Shown here: piece by piece, positions 45,714-57,834 of the stretch | Position numbering within the stretch: the stretch's first letter is position 1 | Layout: each line of letters begins with the position of its first letter | Source: Nematostella vectensis | Taxonomy: Eukaryota; Cnidaria; Anthozoa; Actiniaria; Edwardsiidae | DNA length: 64,000 bases | Assembly: GCF_932526225.1 (NCBI RefSeq) | Contig: NC_064039.1 | Coordinates: 7,997,459-8,061,458 of the forward strand | Direction of reading: 5' to 3' | Program-made: the position numbers and the translations under genes | Notes under the pieces: generated by a model | Database searches by the model: none | Told to the model about the DNA's origin: nothing | The model's input: only the letters and a program-made list of their open reading frames with translations

Positions 45714-46733
45714 ATGAAAGAGAGAGGCGGTCCTGACAACGAAACCTTTTACCACTACAAGCAATGCTATTTTCTTGACACTGAAGCTGACTTCACAGGG
45801 GAATACTCCACTACATATATTGCCATAATCGTGATTAACAGTCTGGCATTTTTGCCCACGATTTTTGGTAATGTATTGATCATCCTTGGAATCTGGCTCA
45901 TCCCTGTTCTTCAAACTCCGTCAAATATCATTCTTGTTGGTCTCGCGTGTTCGGATCTCGGTGTTGGTCTGATCGTTCCTGCGCTCAACATTGCGCGCAT
46001 CGTCCCTAAACTAAACGGCGCGCACTTCAACTCGTGGTGCACAGTGCAAGTGGCGTATACCTTCTTCGGTGTGATGTTTTGCGGAGTTTCCTTCTTGACA
46101 GTGGCCGCTCTAAGTATCGATAAGTACTTGGCGCTACACTGGCATCTCCGCTACGCTGGGATCGTCACCACTAAGCGCATCATCTACATCTTGGTCAGCT
46201 TCTGGTTCGTCTTCGCCGCGATGTCCACGGTTCAGATCTGGAGCATGACCCTGTACCGCATCAGCGTGTGCATAGTACTGGCGATATTCCTAATCGGCAC
46301 TTCGTTCACGTATTTCAGAATCTACAGAGTTCTCCGTAGACATAGTGTGCAAATCCAAAGTCAATCACAAGCCGCGAGTAACTTAGAAGGTCCTTCTACA
46401 CTTAACATGGCGCGGTACCGGAAATCTGTTAAAAGCATGTTTTTGGTCTATTGCCTTTTTCTGCTCTGCTATATCCCTTACATATGCGTTCAGACAATCA
46501 TTCTGATCATTGATATGAATGGAAGCTATGGTAATGCGAGAGACTACAGGACGTTCTACGTGGCAGTTGATTGTACGGAGACTATAGTGATCTTGAACTC
46601 TCTTACAAATCCGGTCATTTATTGCTGGCGTATGAGGGATGTAAGGCATGCAGCGCGCGTGGCTCTTTCCGTCTTACGTTGCAAACCGGCGGGACAATGG
46701 CAGTCCGAACGATCCGCTACTTTCACATCTTAA
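45714..46733 (+). CDS. Rhodopsin-class (class A) GPCR, intronless
   Basis: A 339-aa seven-helix receptor. An N-glycosylation site is present at N9 (NET). TM1 carries GNVLI (N53), TM2 LACSDLGVG (D81), TM3 ends in SIDKYLALHW (135-143) where DRY is expected, so the arginine is lysine (K137). TM4 and TM5 are joined by a very short loop (SMTLYRIS) with no typical TM5 proline. TM6 has CYIPY, and TM7 NSLTNPVIY (N299-P300-Y303). The short second extracellular loop and missing TM5 proline recall the melanocortin/cannabinoid/adenosine group, which expanded in cnidarians. The ligand is unknown. The basic third loop (RVLRRH, RYRKSV) is typical of G-protein coupling. It is a paralogue of the receptor at 56818-57834. 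The start was chosen as the first ATG with an acidic, glycosylatable N terminus. Confidence 0.93.
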   Translation: MKERGGPDNETFYHYKQCYFLDTEADFTGEYSTTYIAIIVINSLAFLPTIFGNVLIILGIWLIPVLQTPSNIILVGLACSDLGVGLIVPALNIARIVPKLNGAHFNSWCTVQVAYTFFGVMFCGVSFLTVAALSIDKYLALHWHLRYAGIVTTKRIIYILVSFWFVFAAMSTVQIWSMTLYRISVCIVLAIFLIGTSFTYFRIYRVLRRHSVQIQSQSQAASNLEGPSTLNMARYRKSVKSMFLVYCLFLLCYIPYICVQTIILIIDMNGSYGNARDYRTFYVAVDCTETIVILNSLTNPVIYCWRMRDVRHAARVALSVLRCKPAGQWQSERSATFTS

Positions 46734-49700
46734 AAATAAACACCAGGGTTAAATAATCAAATGTACGCGCTTCAGTAAAACGGAGTATTTACAGATCTTA
46801 CTATACGAGTCGCCTTTGCACTGTTTGTTGACGGTTAGTGGGTGTTTTTCTCGCCAGAGCGAGTCCCACACTCAAGGCCCCTAAGAGAAAGGCCCAATCA
46901 GAAAAGCTTCACTTCATTTGGTCACGTAGTTTTGCGAAAAACATGCAGCGATCAAAAACATAGATATTGAGACGCACAAAGGAAGAATGCGAGATATGGA
47001 GAAAACTGAGAACTTGGACCCTAGGGAATTAATCGTAGCACAATGGCACAATATTCTATAGCCCTCTAGTTCTGTTTGTTGTCAGATTCTAAAAAACATG
47101 AAGGTCAACGCAGTGATAACATTGGGCACATATTTCAAAGCAATAAGGGATTATGAAGAGAGGGATTCTTGGTACTATGGATTATAACGATAAGGAAGTT
47201 GTATATTTGGGCTTCTCAAAAGAAGAAATAGCACTGAAATTTTTTTCGGATATTTATCCGAGGAATCTCTTTTTATCTTTATTCTTAATCGCTTTTCTTA
47301 GTTCTGCCCGAAACAAAAAACCTGGAACTTACACGCCGGAACCAAATTTAATTAATACACTTTTCTACTGACACTCTCTGCGCGATTAAACTTCTTCACT
47401 AATCAGAATTCTTATGAGATACTCATTTGCAGGTTTGTGTGATCTGGAGCTTATCCCTGTGTTTGGAAATCCAGGGGATGAACGAGCGAATAATGACTAC
47501 TAATAGCTGGTCCGTTCTCAAGCGAATGTCAAAGCTCTCCGGCAAGCTCTCACGTCAACTCATCTTGTCCCGAATTCATTTTATTCAAAAGCTGGTATGT
47601 TTACCCAAAATAAAACGCAATTAGGACATATTTGTAATATGCGGAATGAATACGGCATATAGACTCGGATGTTGTTTATTGGCAAGAGATGTAATAAAGT
47701 GAAAAAATAGTACACGGGTGAGTAAAAGTGAAATAAATGAAATAAAAAAACAAAATACGTCGACCTTTTAAGCCTTGTTCTTGCAATTAGTTGGAGTTGA
47801 TAGCGTTTTCCTTAATACATGATAAATGCGTTTGTTTTAATCAAAATGAATTTTCAAACAGTATTCAAAGCCTTAATATTACTTTGTTGTGTCGTTGCGC
47901 GAACCGGAAAACAATCTCTTAATGTACTTTTTTGCTTAAATAGTTTCTGAATTTAACACCTTTCGCTTGCGGCAAAGAGAAAAACTCTAAAGGCTCTAAA
48001 AGCTTTTATATTACTAAAAGCAAAAAAAAAAATGCTTTAAACATGTGTAAACTGCCAGCTAAAGAAATCACAATCTTTTTAGATAAATTTTACGTGATCT
48101 TTATGTGCCCTTATGATAAATACAAAAAAACATACTGAAGTTAAAGAGTCTTAATTGTTGAAGATAAAAAAATAACGTCATTAAAAGAGCTTGAAAGGCA
48201 TTTGATGACTCTCCCCATTTAACATCGCGTGGATGCCGGGAGGTCCCAATATTTTTCGACCTATACACAAGACATTCTCTGTCAAGTACTTGAGTACCGT
48301 TAACGTATTTGCTTTGCTCTTTGGAGGCAATCTCTAATAGCAAAATGGTATGTCAATTAAGAACACGTGCGGGGGCGCAAAAAAGTGATTAACCCAGCGA
48401 CTAATACTAATAAAAGGCTTTCAGTTTACATTTTGTAATTCGGTTTGTGCAATCTCAAAGCTTTTTTGTGTGTGTCTGGAAGATTGTCTATCGTACTTTA
48501 CATATCGCTGTTTTTTTTCTAGCTGCTTATCCAGCCCGTTTTTATTCTCATATTTGAATAAACAAAAAGTTAAATCTTTTATTTTCAGTGAATATGGTAA
48601 TTAATATAAAAGTTATAATAAGGTTGATATTTGGTGTGTGTGTGTTTTTGTTATTTCTACAGCTATTGTGTTGTTCTTGCTTTTGTGCCTCAAGCATTGC
48701 TGATAAAATAACGAAAAGCAACGCTGGAGCCATTAGAACACCATGTAGGATGATTGTTTTTGTCTTGTTTCTCGCCGGCGCGATAGAAACATAGGAGGGC
48801 CTGATACTCAGGTTAGGTCTTTATATAACTGTTGTTTGTTAATTCACGTTATCATTTTGTTTGTTTCCTATGAGCAAGCCATATACACTTGTCGATAACC
48901 CGCGAAATTTGAGATAAAATTCCCACCATCTCTTGCAGAAGTATTATCTAAGTATGATGAATTTTTTGGGGGGCTTTTAGAAACCTGGATTCTAGGTTAC
49001 CCACAATCCACTGCGAGTTTCGATACATAAATTCTCGGGTACAATCTTATTTAAAATGTATGTAAACTGACTCAAAATGGTATTAAAATAAACTAAAGAG
49101 CTTTGCAGGTTTATCCCCCCTCCAAAAAAACCCTAAAAAAATGAAAAGAAAGAGACACTGTCTGTGTGTGCCTTTGAGCATGTTTTTGGCAATTTCACAA
49201 AAGCAAACTTGGCATGTCTGATTTGTAAACACATATTTGCACGACACGTGCTACCACGGGTACAAGACAAAGTTTCTTTTTTGTAAAAAAGGAAAGAGGT
49301 TTTCGTTTTCATTTTAAGGCGCACTGAAAGCTAATGCATTTCAAATATACGTGTTGTTTTTTTCGTCTGATTATTGCTCTACAAAAAAACCTCGGCAGCC
49401 ATACGTGTAGGCAGGTAAGCCTAACATTCTGACTAATAATAAGAGCTTACCTAAAATAAAAGATGAAGCTTTTCCTATATAAATTATCAATTAGGATATG
49501 TATGCTATGTTGACATCCAAGAAAGCTTTTCCTTTATTAATGACCATTTTAGGATATGCCTTGATATCCAAGAGTATTCGCATTTATTTTTGCTGTCCAT
49601 CTCTGCCAAAGACATGATCAGCATCATCACCTTTGTCATTATCGCCATCACATGGCCGTCTACAAGATTTTTGGTTGTCTTCACCAAATGTCAATACTAC

Positions 49701-50765
49701 GTAGAGTTTTTGTATCTAGAAGCCATTTCTTTCAGTAGCATATATCTGCTGCTGCTGATTTCTAGAATAAGCAGGAGCGTAGTAAGGGAGGGGGGGGGGG
49801 GGGGGGTACGCAGGTAGAGCGAGTTCAGCTCCCTCCTCTCGACCGCCAAATAAAAGAAGTATTTTCTCATGGGAGAATCGCCAAACGTTATTTCATCACA
49901 TCTATGCGGCCTGCGCTCTCAAAACACATACACTCATATAAAAAAATCCTGGCTATGCACATGGGAATATAACATTTAATCTGCCATAGCTTCTTAATAC
50001 TATCGGTAAAAATCAGTCGAATACACGAAGCGCTTGGAGATTGTGTAATAAGCGCTATACAAACACAAATTTACTTTTCCGTGAGTGTATTTATATTGAC
50101 GTAATCCCAAAAAGTAGGCGTGATATACTGCGTCACCTCTACAAGCACTACGTGATCTTCACCAAGATCACGCTAATTATTTAATTGCTCCTCTTGTAAC
50201 TTCTAACCCGTTATATGAACAACATTGAGTATATGTCAATCTATAGGGAACAACCTGTCTTCTCTGTTATTTGTATTAATTGTTTTTTTTTTTGTACGTG
50301 GTTCCGTCCTTAGTACTTGTGTGTGCCATGACAAGTGGGGAGATGCGTTAGAACCCCAGGCAAAAAGACGACTTTTTGAGCGACATCGCGTCATTCTTGG
50401 CGACATTTTCAACTACATCGTGTCATTGCTGGCCTTGACACGAGTAAATAAACGGTGATAGGCAATCGGGCATTACGTATACTGAGATAAGTGCACTTAA
50501 ATGTTTTAAAAAGATAGTGTATTGCATTAACAATGATATACCACCGCACATGAAGAACATGATTGATGGCACGTTCGGAAAGCGTAATCACCACAAACTG
50601 CATGTTATTACATAGTTGTATTTTACTTAACCGGAAGGGGCAGCAAAGTATTACTTTTAGCACTTAAATCCTATATTTTGCAGAGAGTAGAATACATTGT
50701 CGATATTTTTCGTTAAATTTCTTCGTTTCTTGTTACATGCTTTATGTCAGGCGGTTGCCGGGTGC
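46734..50765. other. No gene recognised
   Basis: Gene-poor AT-rich DNA. A poly-G run of about 20 bases lies at 49789-49807. A frame at 47432-47591 is flanked by a TTTGCAG acceptor and a GTATGT donor, but has no partner exon or family. Confidence 0.4.
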
Positions 50766-51500
50766 TTAAAAATGGACCTGCGGTATAAAAGGCGCGTACT
50801 ATGTAGAGTGAGCTAGGGGTGACCGAATTTTACGAAACTTTACAGAGGTCATAAAAATGATCACTTCTAACCGCTCGATAAGTTTCGTGTGTTTTTATTA
50901 AGAATTTCTCACAAAACCCAAAAACCACTGTGAGCTTGGGTTCCCTGTGTTGTTTACCAGTGTATTTCGACAATAGATGAATACATAGGTTTTCGGCTGA
51001 AAATAAGCGGGCCAGAAAGTAAGAGAAAGTCCTCGTTCAGCAAATTTTGATTACAAATCTCTCAACTGCGCAGAAATCGTGCGCATGTTAGGTGAAGGTG
51101 ACCGAGGCACTGTAAAAAACTTGCAAAGACGCCGACATTTTTTTTTCGCGCGCAAAATTCAAAATAAGATCATTTATATTACGGAAATGTTTATTTTTTC
51201 ACCACAAAAAAGAAGGGGATATTTTATAGAAGGTGTGTATGGTATTCCATTTATTATGTTCCTATTATTTCTTCGATAATTTTCAGTGTTTATGACACAT
51301 AGGAAAAAAAGTTGGTAGAGCTCTGAACTATTGACGGTTTCAGTGAGTCGCCATCGCCATCTGCCCATGGGCACGGCCTCTTATACCGCATGTGCAGCCC
51401 CTGGGCGCCCCCGCACATCATGGGTATTTTATACCGCATGTGCAGCCCCTGGGCGCCCCCGCACAACATGGGTATTTTATACCGCAGGTCCATCTTTAAG
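50766..51500. repeat. Inverted repeat pair around TGGACCTGCGGTATAAAA
   Basis: CTTAAAAATGGACCTGCGGT(ATAAAA) at 50766-50790 is matched inverted at 51475-51500 with one difference, and both are followed outward by CTTAAA. The intervening 685 bp include a 48-bp tandem repeat but no gene. It may be a MITE or a duplicated regulatory segment. Confidence 0.5.
51383..51488. repeat. 48-bp tandem repeat, two copies plus partial
   Basis: ATACCGCATGTGCAGCCCCT starts at 51383 and 51431, with a partial copy at 51479. The unit is GC-rich (CTGGGCGCCCCCGCACA) in an AT-rich setting. The period is a multiple of three, so frames stay open on both strands by chance. Confidence 0.85.
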
Positions 51501-51558
51501 GATGGTTTCCATATGATCGCACTCGAATGCACAGCGATCATATCAGGAAACCATCCTT
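51498..51558. repeat. Hairpin, arms AAGGATGGTTTCC
   Basis: AAGGATGGTTTCCATATGAT(CGC) pairs with GCGATCATATCAGGAAACCATCCTT reversed, with a 2-base bulge and a loop of about 13 bases. It abuts the inverted repeat end at 51500. Confidence 0.7.
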
Positions 51559-51887
51559 CAAATGTGTTACGACTCGACTGTTGTCTTAACGCTTGCATCT
51601 AGAAAAATCAAAAACTATCTAGAAAAATCAAAAACGTATTTTACAAAGCATTCGATGTTGACTTTTAAAGTGCCCCTAGCAAAGAATTCTTCTAGCTTTG
51701 ATAATGCGGGCACTTTAATACTTATTTCATGTGATTACTGATTTTAAATGCTGAGTATAGCCTTAACCTTTGAACTTTATAACTGCACTCTCAGCTGCAT
51801 TGTTCTGCTTATAATTAACCTTTCTGCTGATGATATGATCTGTAACTCTATAACCCTCTCTGTAATTACATTTTCCAAAACTAAATA

Positions 51888-51960
51888 AATGACCAGTATA
51901 GGGGCGTGGCTGAGCCCCAAATTTTTTTAAGTGTTTGTGTATCGTGTTAACACCCCCCTC
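51888..51960. repeat. Third copy of the GACCAGTAnnGGGGCGTG repeat
   Basis: AAATGACCAGTATAGGGGCG, then TTTTTTAAGTGTTTGTGTAT, as at 35280 and 38935. The left part is missing. Confidence 0.5.
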
Positions 51961-54383
51961 TTTATATTCCTAGGCCTGTTACAGCTGTGAAACTTGTGTA
52001 TTAGCCTGCTTTTAAACATCTCCCTTGACTCTGACCGGGTTTTTGGCTCTGAAAAACGACGGTACTGCAGACCCCTAAGGAAACACTTATGCTAGATATC
52101 ATCATATTATCATCATGGGAGTAATTAGTGTGTTTAAGCATAAGGTTGTCGTATTGTAAACCCTATGCAGACCACTATTTATTTTGGAAGTTTGTAAAAC
52201 GCGCCTTTTATCGAGCGTATGGTTATATTTACTTTGTAGTGTATCATTTTTAACTTGATTGATGTTTCTGTGATGGTGATCCTGATATGATTAAGGTATA
52301 TGTGTCTATGAACCATAGACTTCGCTTTATAACACAATTTCTACCACAGTTTCTAAAGCTAGGTGATTATGTAAAGCTGGTAGACACTAAAGGCGTGGTA
52401 ATATTGCCAAATGGTTAAGAAGATGTGAAGAAACGGGGTGGTAGTTATGGTTAGGATGACGGTGAAATGATGATAATGGGTGTGATGATGGTGGTGGTAG
52501 TCATGATAATGATAATGATGATAATTTTGACCAAAAATATTATGATGAGAAATCATAATCGAAAATAATACTACGATTGTTTAAAAGCATTAATTGCATT
52601 AAAACAAAAACTTCGATTCTCGGTTGCGACCTGGGTAACATCTTTCTGTTTTTCATGGCCGTGAATTTGACCAGTTGGACGTGTGTGAGTTTACAAGGAG
52701 CTTATTTTCTTCAGTCTCTTCTTCAAATCCCCTATTGTAATTGTAAGTTTACACAAGGGACCGACCATTTGATATCTGAGGGTAATAACACGTTGGCTTT
52801 TTCTCTATGGAATATAGCTGTGTATTTTAGCAAAGGACTGCTATTTTTGTTTCTATTTAATATAATTCAATCAAATGGTCGCTAGGTCTGTAAGTCCCCT
52901 ACAAATTAGACAAATGTTCATTTTTTTCCACACAAATGCATTATGGTAAGGAAAGTTAAAGTGACTGTTCTTTTTAACTAAAAAGTTGAGATAGGCGTTT
53001 CCAGAGCCAGACGTTAGCGATCGCTCACGGCGCAGATCCGTATCTTTTAATTAGGGCTTAAAAGATTTAAAATGATATGATATCCCTTGTTAGGAAAAAC
53101 ACATGGACGACCTAATAGATATTCTTATCGTCGCATAAAATAGGAAGCCATGCATTTTCCCCAAATGTTAAAAGGGTTTCGAAAGCAGTTTCAGATTATT
53201 ATTATTATTATTATTATTTTTTTTTTTTTGCGGGACAGGGAAATGATGATCAGGGGCACTCCTGTGCCGTTATATTCATACTTAACAGGGTACAATGCCT
53301 TTGTATGTTATATGAACGACTTTAATTACTGAGTTTGTTGTCTTGTTTAAATATACTTATTCCATTATTTTGTTTTCATAAAAATGCACTTATTTTTCAA
53401 ACAAAAAACGAATTTACCTGTGGGCTTTTTAGGCTAATCGAAAAGGAACTTATTTGTATAGTCATGCAAGGTTGATAACATAAGTGGGCCAAGAAATAAA
53501 CTGTGAAGAACGCAATAATGGTTTATCGAGAATGCTGACAATTTTAAAGTGGATTCATTTATACTTATTTTAAGTGAGTTTAATTATTTTATGTACAAGG
53601 AATTCGATTCACACAGGACATTGTATCCCTGTGTAACGCAAACATATTTCTAATTAATAAATCAGTCATTGTAGGTAATGATTTTAACAATATCCTGCAG
53701 TACTAATATGCATATGAGAGAAACTCCAAAGTTGCTTGTTCTGGTATAGCCAATTATTAATTACCTTTGATCTTGCAAAATTCCGGCTGAAAACAAAAAT
53801 AAATGTAATCAATAAGCCGCAAGTCAGAATTCTGCATGGTGGAATACTGGCTTAATTTCTTGTTTCCCGCCTTTCGCTAATATCTTCAATAATCGAGTTT
53901 ATCTCAGTCTCTCTAAAAGAGCTTTATCTTCATTCAAATCTTTTTCCGTTACTTGTGTCACTACTTCGTTTTCCCCTGATAAGTTTTTTTCTCCAATGAA
54001 AAAAAGAACTCAAGCGACAGTTTGTGTAAACACGGTTGGTATCGGATAAAGCTCCCGCTGCCTGGTTTTGTTTACAAATCGCTAAGTTCAACTGAATCTT
54101 TTTTAAACTATCTTATCGCATAAAAGCAAATGATTTTAATGTCGGCTACAATATTTAGGCCAAAGGCGGGGAAGCAAATCCATGTGTTCTTTCTCTTCCT
54201 GTTTCTTCTCTGGCACAGACCTCGGAACACTACATCCTACGATTCCACAACCTTCGTACGGTTGTAACAAAAACGCGAGAAAATACGACAGTGTAACAAA
54301 AAAACTTTATATCTTCTACTTCACATCGATACAGATTTTAAACTAAAACATAAAAAAACTACTCAGTTTTTGTATAATATATA
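51961..54383. other. No gene recognised
   Basis: AT-rich DNA with an ATGATG-type low-complexity patch (52440-52530) and an (ATT)n/T-run at 53197-53230. No supported exon. Confidence 0.4.
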
Positions 54384-54475
54384 TACACTCTTTTTTTATG
54401 AGAACCTTTTTTATAAAAATGCCAAAGCTCAGAATATTACTTTATTAGTCTGATGCGTTCTAAAAAAAGAGTGTA
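54384..54475. mobile_element. Short MITE, TACACTCTTTTTTTA ends
   Basis: TACACTCTTTTTTTATGAGA and its inverse bound 92 bp containing GCTCAGAAT and TAGTCTGATGCGTTCTA. A related, larger copy is at 62209-62545. The TA-rich flanks would suit a Tc1/mariner-type TA duplication. Confidence 0.5.
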
Positions 54476-56817
54476 TTATACAAATGATCTAGTTTGGATA
54501 ATCAGATTGCACCGAAATCTCGAAGTACATTTTTCAATATATTTCTATTCAGGTGAGATTTGCATATCATGACAATACAGATCATTTAGTAAACTTGAGT
54601 GATCATTTTGGTTTATTCCATATCCAACCTCCATGTATAACTGTTTTTAAAGTTTAAAAAATATTGCTAAAATCACTCCTCAAGACTAACCGACGCACCC
54701 TCAAAAAGACAAAACCTTGCACACGTTTTGTAATTTAACGGATTGCTCAATCAACCAATGTAGGAATCGTCTTACCAAGACTTAGCATAAATGTTTCTTG
54801 AGAATTTATAATAAGGGTATAAAACTAAGATTGCAAGCGCCTATTATTTTGAGTGTACTTGTCGTATGAAACTCGAAAGGCCAACCTAGACTTTTTGGCT
54901 ATGTCTAAAGAGCGCTTTCTGGCTGCGAGAAAAGAAGTCTATATTTCTAAGAGGGTCATTTTACGATAACTACATCTGATTTGTTTGAGTAGCAGAGTTA
55001 TTCAATATCAAATTCATTTTAGTATATCAGAATTGAATTTTAATTTTCCTTCACAGACATACACTTCATAAATATTGTACCCTTTAAAACATAAAAAAAG
55101 TTATTGATTACTAAGCCTTTTCCATCTCGTATTTAAAAAAAATGGCAATAATGATAGTCATTTTCTTATTTCTTTGTTTTAGCATTTACTTACTAGGTAA
55201 CTTATTTGATTGTTATTAAATTCGCGTTTTTTAAAAAGTAATTTTAGTACCCTGTACTCTTACAAAACATTTTAATTTACTTTTGTCTTTCAGACTTTCA
55301 AGTTTTCTCTGTACTCATTAGGGCCCCCGAATTGCCCTCCGTAATTTCGATGTGCACGCAGTTCTCGGCTAATGCTCGCATGCTCGCGAATTTTTTTTCC
55401 GCCGTGCTCACATTATATTTTCCGATGCACTCGCTGCTCGATTTATTTAAAAACTAAAAATACTCGGTCTCGCATAAAAACGGGGAGCTCGCAAGTGCTC
55501 GCCAAAGACCATTTATGGGCCCTCCATTACGAAGTACTATTTTAATTTCCCCAATATCACTAAATATATATTATTTATATTTGCTCGCTTTTAAAACTCC
55601 CAATACCCTATCTGTTATTGTTATATTTCTACGTGTTTTATTCATATCGTTTAGAAAAGGCGACTTGAAAGCATTACATTTATAATCAAGTTTTCCAACT
55701 TTCTTATATTTGGAATTAGACTGCGCTGTGTTCCCGTTATATCCGGCTCTCTGTTATAGATACACTTGAAAGCGGCTTTCTGTGGGGCTAAGAGATTCAT
55801 TTATTTAGCTTCAGGAAAAGTTTCGTGTTTTTCCTTTTCCCATCAATCTCTATATCCCTCGAGATCGCGTCTTTTTACATCCACATTCACCTTTTGTTTT
55901 CTTGTTAGTTCCGGCTCCCTAGAAATTTCTAGTGCCGCGTATTTAGACCTGTAGTAAAGAAATTGTCATAATATTCGCAGTCAACAGCAAATGTCGAAAG
56001 AAATTATTTAGTTCGAGGACCATCCATAGCAGCTATATAGCTTTTTTTTTTCTTTTTGTCAACGAACTTTCCCCTGTTTGCGTGCTATCTGCTTTATATC
56101 ATTAAAGACCACTATCTACATCAAGTACTTGTAAAGAAACGCCACAATATATTCAAGTGCACCAATTTGTAGTCATTGTTTTGCCTTTTTTGATAAAGGT
56201 GACATTTTAGAAGGCCAAAAGGAAGAAAGCAAGTTTGCATCCGATAAAACGGCTTGATGTTTACTACGCATTATCATAATTTTGGAATGACGTATGCCGC
56301 GTTTGAAAGAGTGCAATTTTCTTGCCTTTTTAATATTACGATGATATATCAAACTATAGGAATGTTTTCCCTGTTCATTCCCTATCTATTAATTACACTT
56401 TTTCACTCACGAAAAGGCAAAAAGTCTGGGTTTGTTGTCCTATAACAATCTCGTTTTTCGTTTCTTATTATTTTCTGCTCATTTACACCTTAAAGGCGAA
56501 TTTGTTAATAATTGTTTTTTTAGAGGACGTTCGTTGTAGTGGATAGCTTTTGCCAACGCAGCAACCGATCGCACCAAAAACATAGGTTGGCTTCACTTAT
56601 GAACTTTAGCAGACGGCCGCAAGAGACGGTGTAAGCTCAGTTTATGAACCATCTTAGGCTTGTAGCCAGCCAGTAGAGATATTACAAGGAAAACATCTGG
56701 TATTTGACCGTTTTTTTCCATAAGAAATAATTGCTTTTTGCCGATCGACGGGGTTGCGCGCGCGCCTTGCGCCGGTACTTGCAAGCGATCACATCAAAGA
56801 CGTTGGATAAGCTCAGT
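54476..56817. other. 3' flank of second GPCR, no gene recognised
   Basis: AT-rich. A GC-richer patch at 55320-55520 has repeated GCTCGC motifs and a duplicated GCCCTCCGTAAT/GCCCTCCATTAC, probably an old repeat. Confidence 0.4.
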
Positions 56818-57834
56818 TTAAGAACAACACTTGCAGCCGATCACATACAAAACGTTCCTTGCAGCGCGCCTTATGTCACGCATTCTCCAGCAGTAAATAA
56901 AAGGGTTCATGAGCGAGTTCAAGATAACGATGGTCTCTGTAACGTCCACTGCTACATACAGGCCCCGCCAAGAATACGCTTGCTCTAGGGGTGCGTCATA
57001 CAAGTTCAGAGTAGACACCAAAACTGTGATCTGTACGCAAATGTACGGCGTATAGCACAGGACAAACAGACAATAGACAACAAACATACTAGTGACCGAC
57101 TTTCTATACCGCACCATGTTGACCGTGTCCGATGATGTACTCTGTCCGGATGAACTGTCTTCGTTGACGGCCGCCTTGGCCTGTGCGCGCTGGGTTTGAA
57201 TCTGGACTTTGTGGCGCCTTAAGACTCGGAAAATACGAATGTATATGACTGAAGTACTGAGAAGAAATAAAGGGACAACGAGACATACGCTGATTCTGTA
57301 CACTGTCATGCTCCAGATTTGAACTGTCGACATAGCTCCGAATATGACCCAGAATGCGAGCACTATGTAGACCACACGTTTTGTTGTGACGATGGTAGCG
57401 TATCTTAGATGCCAATGAAGTGCAAGGTATTTATCAGTCGTGAACGCAGCAACAATCAAAAACGACACGCCACAAAACATTACCCCGAAAAATGTGTACG
57501 CCACTTGGACATCACACCAAACCTCAATGTTTTTGCCTTGAAGTTTAGGTACAATTCTCCAAATGTTCAGCCAGGGAACTATCAGACCTACTCCGAAGTC
57601 GGTGGATGCGAGACCTATGAGCAGCACGTTTGATGGAGTGTGAAGTGAAGGCGTCGAAAAGATCGCGACAATGATCAAGCAGTTTCCTAAAATAGTCGGA
57701 ATACAAGTGATCGCGTTTGTCACTAGAACAAAGAAGTACGCGGCAGAGAATTCTCTGGTAAAGTCAGCAACATTACGCATAAAATAGCACTGGTCATAAT
57801 TTTCGGCCATAGTCGCACTCGAGTTGCTGTCCAT
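56818..57834 (-). CDS. Rhodopsin-class (class A) GPCR, intronless paralogue
   Basis: A 338-aa seven-helix receptor closely related to the one at 45714-46733. Shared blocks include HTPSN (QTPSN in the paralogue), GLIVP, VQVAYTFFGVMFCGVSFL, DKYLALHWHLRYA, IVTTKR, MSTVQIWSMT and YISV-type TM5. N51 (TM1), D79 (TM2), DKY at 134-136 (lysine instead of arginine) and NSLMNPFIY (N310-P311-Y314) mark the fold. The N terminus has an NSS glycosylation site (N4). The third loop is longer than in the paralogue, with a Ser/Asp-rich insert (NEDSSSGQSTSSDT), a likely phosphorylation or arrestin region. The C terminus ends CKCCS, a possible palmitoylation site lacking in the other copy. The ligand is unknown. 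Opposite orientation to its paralogue suggests inverted duplication or later inversion. Confidence 0.93.
   Translation of the reverse strand: MDSNSSATMAENYDQCYFMRNVADFTREFSAAYFFVLVTNAITCIPTILGNCLIIVAIFSTPSLHTPSNVLLIGLASTDFGVGLIVPWLNIWRIVPKLQGKNIEVWCDVQVAYTFFGVMFCGVSFLIVAAFTTDKYLALHWHLRYATIVTTKRVVYIVLAFWVIFGAMSTVQIWSMTVYRISVCLVVPLFLLSTSVIYIRIFRVLRRHKVQIQTQRAQAKAAVNEDSSSGQSTSSDTVNMVRYRKSVTSMFVVYCLFVLCYTPYICVQITVLVSTLNLYDAPLEQAYSWRGLYVAVDVTETIVILNSLMNPFIYCWRMRDIRRAARNVLYVIGCKCCS

Noticed and set aside
47432-47591. Possible exon with acceptor TTTGCAG and donor GTATGT
   Set aside because: No neighbouring exon or recognisable family; the receptor gene upstream already ends in a stop.
51290-51598. 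Minus frame with a 16-residue repeat
   Set aside because: Explained by the 48-bp tandem repeat and hairpin; no independent coding support.
52359-52556. His/Tyr-rich minus frame
   Set aside because: Translation of an ATGATG/GATAAT low-complexity patch.
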